Origin: Balneolales bacterium | GTDB taxonomy: Bacteria > Bacteroidota > Rhodothermia > Balneolales > Balneolaceae | NCBI GenBank assembly: GCA_030830725.1 | Contig: JAURMN010000013.1 | Span: 1 to 17,974 of the forward strand | Length of the DNA stretch: 17,974 nt | Direction: 5' to 3' | Shown: in pieces, positions 14,871 through 17,974 of the stretch | Position numbering within the stretch: the first letter of the stretch is position 1 | How the letters are laid out: each line of letters starts with the position of its first letter | Made by a program: the position numbers and the translations under genes | Notes under the pieces: generated by a model | Databases searched by the model: none | The model's input: only the letters and a program-made list of their open reading frames with translations | Told to the model about the DNA's origin: nothing

Positions 14871-16141
14871 AGCGCATTCTGAAATTTATTCTGGTATTTA
14901 TACTTGTCACCGTCGTCCTATTAGGGTCTATTGTCTGGTTTGGGTGGGACGCCTTCCGCACTCTTCATGAAAACCGTGAAGGGATGGCAGAGGGAAGCGA
15001 ATGGATTGAAGAAACCTATTCGATGAGTGGATTGGTGCAGTTTATCGGAAATCATAACTCCTATGTCTCCCTGCAAAATGAAACGTTTATACTCCCAATC
15101 GAAGGCGAAACGGAGTATTCCTTGCAACTCAATGCTTCTCGGCCGAGAGCGGCAGGTCTTGTAAATTCGATTTATCTGATGGCTGCCTACGCGGAGGAAT
15201 TTGGATCTGGCGGGTTAAATCCTACTGAATCTATTGCCTTTGATGAACTTTCAAAATGGCAACTACCTGGGGTGCATGAACAAGCCCATCAATCGCTTCG
15301 TGAGATCGCTGAGGGCTCATATCCCGATCTTCTTATCCCCTTGTCCGTTTTAGTGAGCTGGGTGCCGGCTTCCTCCGATCTAGCCCTTTATGACTATCTG
15401 CTGCACAAGATAGGATCGGAGAAAATCTCGCTACTCTATGAAAAAGCAGGCCTCACCCAAACGGAGAAACCTGTTCCTTATTCAGGTCTTTATTTGGTGG
15501 CCTCGGAATGGTTTGATGGCTCCATGTCTCCTTTTTCAGAGCCGGAATTTCGTATTCGGAAACAAGAGGGATTTGAGGAGGCGGATGACAGAAACTGGAT
15601 CCATGACTATGCTTGGAAACGAGCGATAGGATTTCAATCTGGCGAGACGTACACTGAGACTTGGGAACGTACTCTGAGAGACAAACGACTTGGACTCACA
15701 TTCATGCAAGAAAGGGATGCGTTGGTACTTTTTCCACAGACCACTTCTTCAGATCTCTCTCACTTCACGAAGCAACTAATCGCCGGAAATCTTCTTTCAA
15801 AAGAAGCTTCGGAACAGGTCTTTACCTGGTTGTCTTGGGCAGGACTAAAGAGCGAGTCTCGTTTTAATCCATCCATTCAGATCCTGCAAACCGGTTCTTT
15901 GTACGACTCAAGAATGGGGTTATTATCCGGATTACATCTGGTCAGAACCCAAGATGTAGATGGAAAGAATGAAACCGTCATGATCCAAACCGCTATTTTT
16001 GAGTCACTTCCAGTCGGATTATGGTTTCACTTATCCGCCAATCATATGCATCAAGATTTTCTGCAACGGTTGCTCACGGACAGCACCCTCATCCGACAGA
16101 CATCTCAGATGATCTCCACTTTAGAACAGAATTTACCGTGA
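14867..16141 (+). CDS. Membrane-anchored protein resembling a degenerate serine beta-lactamase/DD-peptidase fold
   Basis: Uncharacterised 424-residue protein. An N-terminal anchor (LKFILVFILVTVVLLGSIVWF, about 5-25, no obvious cleavage site) points the rest to the periplasm. The order of segments recalls class A beta-lactamase-like serine hydrolases. ASRPRAAGLVNSIYLMAAYAEE (about 90-111) occupies the place of the SxxK helix but has GLVN. WVPASSDLALYDYLLHKIG (165-183) matches the 'SDN.A...LL..lG' helix but has SDL (170-172). ILQTGSLYDSRMG (339-350) sits where KTG would be, with Gln for Lys. If that reading is right, the protein is probably catalytically dead and might bind peptidoglycan or another partner. 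The fold call is by eye only. ATGA overlap with dapF and GTGA overlap with the next gene suggest coupled translation. Confidence 0.5.
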   Translation: MKRILKFILVFILVTVVLLGSIVWFGWDAFRTLHENREGMAEGSEWIEETYSMSGLVQFIGNHNSYVSLQNETFILPIEGETEYSLQLNASRPRAAGLVNSIYLMAAYAEEFGSGGLNPTESIAFDELSKWQLPGVHEQAHQSLREIAEGSYPDLLIPLSVLVSWVPASSDLALYDYLLHKIGSEKISLLYEKAGLTQTEKPVPYSGLYLVASEWFDGSMSPFSEPEFRIRKQEGFEEADDRNWIHDYAWKRAIGFQSGETYTETWERTLRDKRLGLTFMQERDALVLFPQTTSSDLSHFTKQLIAGNLLSKEASEQVFTWLSWAGLKSESRFNPSIQILQTGSLYDSRMGLLSGLHLVRTQDVDGKNETVMIQTAIFESLPVGLWFHLSANHMHQDFLQRLLTDSTLIRQTSQMISTLEQNLP

Positions 16142-16626
16142 AAAAAACTCATCTTCTATATTTGATCTGGCTGCTCCCTGTCTATTTCCTCGTCATGACG
16201 GGATACCAATGGCGTGTTTTTAACGGGCTTCAACAAACTTACGAACAGGGTGAAAGTCTGATTGCCACTGTACTTGATTTTGACATTAAGCAAATTGCGG
16301 CACAGACAAATGGCTATGTAGATCTGGAATTCTTGCCCGAGAGTGGCCTAAAAGTTACCCAAAGACTTACATTATCTGTTCAAATGGCTGCTTCGATTAT
16401 GGAAACGGAAGTCGTACCTATTCGTTATCTCAAAGAATCATTTGAGCCAATTGTCATGACCGTCACCTATACGCTACATCGGAGAGTCGTATTGACTAAT
16501 ATAGCTATGCTTGGATTAGGATTTCTGGGAGTGACTTTCCTCTCGGTCTTTGTGAGTCGATATGCATCCCGAAAGTCTCGCCTGATTTCGTCTGAAATTG
16601 AACTTGAATTCATAACAGAAGAGTAA
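16138..16626 (+). CDS. Two-TM membrane protein, DUF3592-like
   Basis: Unknown 162-residue protein, predicted to sit in the inner membrane with two helices: about 5-24 (LLYLIWLLPVYFLVMTGY) and about 119-139 (LTNIAMLGLGFLGVTFLSVFV). Between them lies an external beta-rich domain with GESLIATVLDFDI, YVDLEFLPESGLKVTQ and PIRYLKESFEPI. That layout (TM, 'G....ATV', 'V.YLP.....A', TM) resembles DUF3592 proteins, whose function is not known. The best start is GTG 16138, whose GTGA overlaps the previous stop; the longer frame opening at ATG 16021 lies inside the previous gene and adds 39 residues with no family look. It ends in a TAATG overlap with the methyltransferase. Confidence 0.7.
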   Translation: MKKTHLLYLIWLLPVYFLVMTGYQWRVFNGLQQTYEQGESLIATVLDFDIKQIAAQTNGYVDLEFLPESGLKVTQRLTLSVQMAASIMETEVVPIRYLKESFEPIVMTVTYTLHRRVVLTNIAMLGLGFLGVTFLSVFVSRYASRKSRLISSEIELEFITEE

Positions 16627-17330
16627 TGGGAACTCTCTACTTAATTCCGACTCCGCTTGGTAAGGGTCATGCAAACCATGGCATGCCTGAATACACCCTT
16701 CAAAAAGTGAGACAAATTAGACAGTTTATTGTCGAAAATCAGAGTTCAGCTCTCGGGTTTTTACGTTGGGTTCAACATCCCGTTCCTGATTTCGAGCGAA
16801 TTCATCGGATTGTAAATAAAAAAACTCCGGATCATGAGGTGTTTTCACTGGTTGAATTATTAAAACACGGAGATGTCGGACTCTTTTCCGAAACCGGTGC
16901 TCCGGCTGTGGCAGATCCGGGATCTATGTATGTGCGTTTTGCTCATGATATGGGCTATAATGTGGTTCCCTTACCGGGTCCCTCCTCTATTTTATTGGCT
17001 TTAATGGCATCTGGTATGAACGGACAGCATTTCGAGTTTCATGGCTATGTACCCGTGGATCAAGACAAACGAAAGGAGTCCGTCCGAAAATTGGAGCAAG
17101 AATCACGACAGCACCTCAAAACTCAGATCTGGATCGAAACACCCCATCGTACCGGGGTGCTATTGGAGGATACAATTAAGGTCTGTCAGTCCGATACACG
17201 TCTGGCTGTGGCCGCTTCTCTGACAACTCCAGACGAAATGGTGATTTCGAAAAAAATCTCCGATTGGTCCTCTAGAGATAAATTGACTGTGGAGGGAAAA
17301 CCGGCTGTCTTTTTACTTCAAGCGGTTTAA
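16626..17330 (+). CDS. SAM-dependent methyltransferase, tetrapyrrole-methylase fold (RsmI-like, short form)
   Basis: The 234-residue protein has the fold of the RsmI/cobalamin-methylase superfamily. GTLYLIPTPLG opens the first strand; SETGAPAVADPG (88-99) is the glycine-rich SAM-binding segment; VPLPGPSSILLALMASG (114-130) follows; and ETPHR (171-175) matches the RsmI-type motif. RsmI 2'-O-methylates C1402 of 16S rRNA, but RsmI proteins are ~280 residues and carry the EDTR motif after TPIGNL. Here that part is replaced by a different segment (about 12-50). This short form is common, as I recall, in Bacteroidota, usually alongside a true RsmI, and its substrate is unsure. The ATG overlaps the previous stop by one base. 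No transfer signs. Confidence 0.88.
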   Translation: MGTLYLIPTPLGKGHANHGMPEYTLQKVRQIRQFIVENQSSALGFLRWVQHPVPDFERIHRIVNKKTPDHEVFSLVELLKHGDVGLFSETGAPAVADPGSMYVRFAHDMGYNVVPLPGPSSILLALMASGMNGQHFEFHGYVPVDQDKRKESVRKLEQESRQHLKTQIWIETPHRTGVLLEDTIKVCQSDTRLAVAASLTTPDEMVISKKISDWSSRDKLTVEGKPAVFLLQAV

Positions 17331-17387
17331 AAAAAAAGAGTGTAACCTCTGGTTATAGGAGTCGAATCGCAACACAAAAAATCAAGA

Positions 17388-17974
17388 GTGAAACAAATCT
17401 CATACCGATCGATAAAAGATCGCTTTCTTCATAAAAAAACGGTTGAAACCTCAGAACGCTTCAATACGATCACCCATTTACTGGGGACGGCAGCAGCCCT
17501 AATCGGCACAATTATTTTGGTCATTTCGGCCATGGAGGAATCCGATCCGTGGAAAATCACGGGGTTTTCTATTTATGGAGTTTCACTGATTCTACTCTAC
17601 TTGGCCTCGACCCTCTACCACACTTTTACAGGAAAACTCAAAGGCTTCTTTAAAAAAGTAGACCACCTAGCCATCTATCTGCTTATCGCCGGAAGTTATT
17701 CCCCTTTTTTACTCGGTCCATTACGAGATACCGTAGGATGGACAGTATTTCTTATCGTCTGGACTTTGGTACTGATCGGGTTTATTGTAGAATTTTTACC
17801 GTGGGATAAAAAAAGGATTATCCCATTGCTTCTCTATTTGGGAATGGGCTGGTTTGCTTTATTTCTGGCAAAACCCATGCAGGAGGCATTAACCACAGAG
17901 GGTTTTTTGTGGGTGATTGTGGGTGGGCTTTTCTATACGGGGGGAGTCGTATTTTATATCTTTGACCACAAGCA
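17388..17974 (+). CDS. Hemolysin III family (PAQR/TrhA-like) membrane protein, 3'-truncated by window edge
   Basis: Seven-helix membrane protein of the hemolysin III family, related to eukaryotic adiponectin receptors; the bacterial members have been linked to membrane energetics or lipid homeostasis rather than true haemolysis. Visible are ERFNTITHLLG with His30 (about 23-33), the metal-site pair S74 and H78 in LASTLYHTF, and D92 in VDHLAIYLLIAGSYSP (91-106), all in the order of the family. The last His-x3-His-type motif lies beyond the window. About five hydrophobic segments can be counted. The only reasonable start is GTG 17388: the frame opens after a TAA at 17343 and has no ATG or TTG before it. 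There is no clear ribosome site, and 57 bp separate it from the methyltransferase. Confidence 0.88.
   Translation, partial: MKQISYRSIKDRFLHKKTVETSERFNTITHLLGTAAALIGTIILVISAMEESDPWKITGFSIYGVSLILLYLASTLYHTFTGKLKGFFKKVDHLAIYLLIAGSYSPFLLGPLRDTVGWTVFLIVWTLVLIGFIVEFLPWDKKRIIPLLLYLGMGWFALFLAKPMQEALTTEGFLWVIVGGLFYTGGVVFYIFDHK

Noticed and set aside
15730..15738. TTTTCCACA DnaA-box-like match
   Set aside because: A single site inside a coding gene; about one such match is expected by chance in a window of this size.
17343..17355. Hairpin TAACC-TCT-GGTTA after the methyltransferase gene
   Set aside because: The stem is only 5 bp and no T-run follows on the plus strand; on the minus strand a T-run follows after a gap, but no minus-strand gene ends there.

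Overview
The window reads as ordinary chromosomal DNA of a Gram-negative, menaquinone-using bacterium, most likely from the Bacteroidota/Balneolota/Rhodothermota (FCB) group. The clues are a 727-residue type III glutamine synthetase, a menA-menC-menE run, a DapF (meso-DAP peptidoglycan), a PBP4-type DacB, and a short RsmI-like methyltransferase of a kind I associate with Bacteroidota. Base composition is moderate and even, codon use looks uniform, and I see no phage, IS element, tRNA, rRNA or CRISPR. The group assignment is inference, not proof.

Layout. (1) 2-1474, + strand: the last ~490 codons of htpG (Hsp90), whose start lies outside the window. It converges on glnN (1507-3690, - strand). 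(2) 3691-4037: a 347-bp AT-rich divergent intergenic region with two full matches to the DnaA-box consensus, several one-mismatch matches, and nested palindromes. It is the most unusual non-coding DNA here. (3) 4038-7607, + strand: menA, menC and menE, part of menaquinone synthesis without menF/D/B. (4) 7588-11598, - strand, transcribed right to left: ptsN, dacB, a receiver-less sigma-54 activator and folD in one tight probable operon; the folD 3' end overlaps the menE 3' end by 20 bp. (5) 11737-17974, + strand: ccmB, holB, dapF, a membrane-anchored protein resembling a beta-lactamase fold with altered catalytic motifs, a two-TM DUF3592-like protein, an RsmI-like methyltransferase, then a hemolysin III/PAQR gene running off the right edge. 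Junctions through the methyltransferase are overlapping or a few bases wide, so this is probably one transcript.

How the genes fit together. The plus-strand operon is a growth mix: haem export, replication clamp loading, DAP for peptidoglycan, and envelope proteins of unknown role. The minus-strand operon combines a PTS-Ntr phospho-acceptor, a peptidoglycan peptidase, a sigma-54 activator and one-carbon metabolism. That suggests, without proving, a nitrogen- or envelope-responsive sigma-54 circuit.

I found no clear new defence or mobile system. The best leads are the DnaA-box cluster at 3873-4036, the degenerate beta-lactamase-like protein at 14867-16141, and the ptsN-dacB-activator linkage. 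Several gene starts were moved from the longest open frame to better start codons: menC, ccmB, ptsN, the sigma-54 activator and the DUF3592-like gene.
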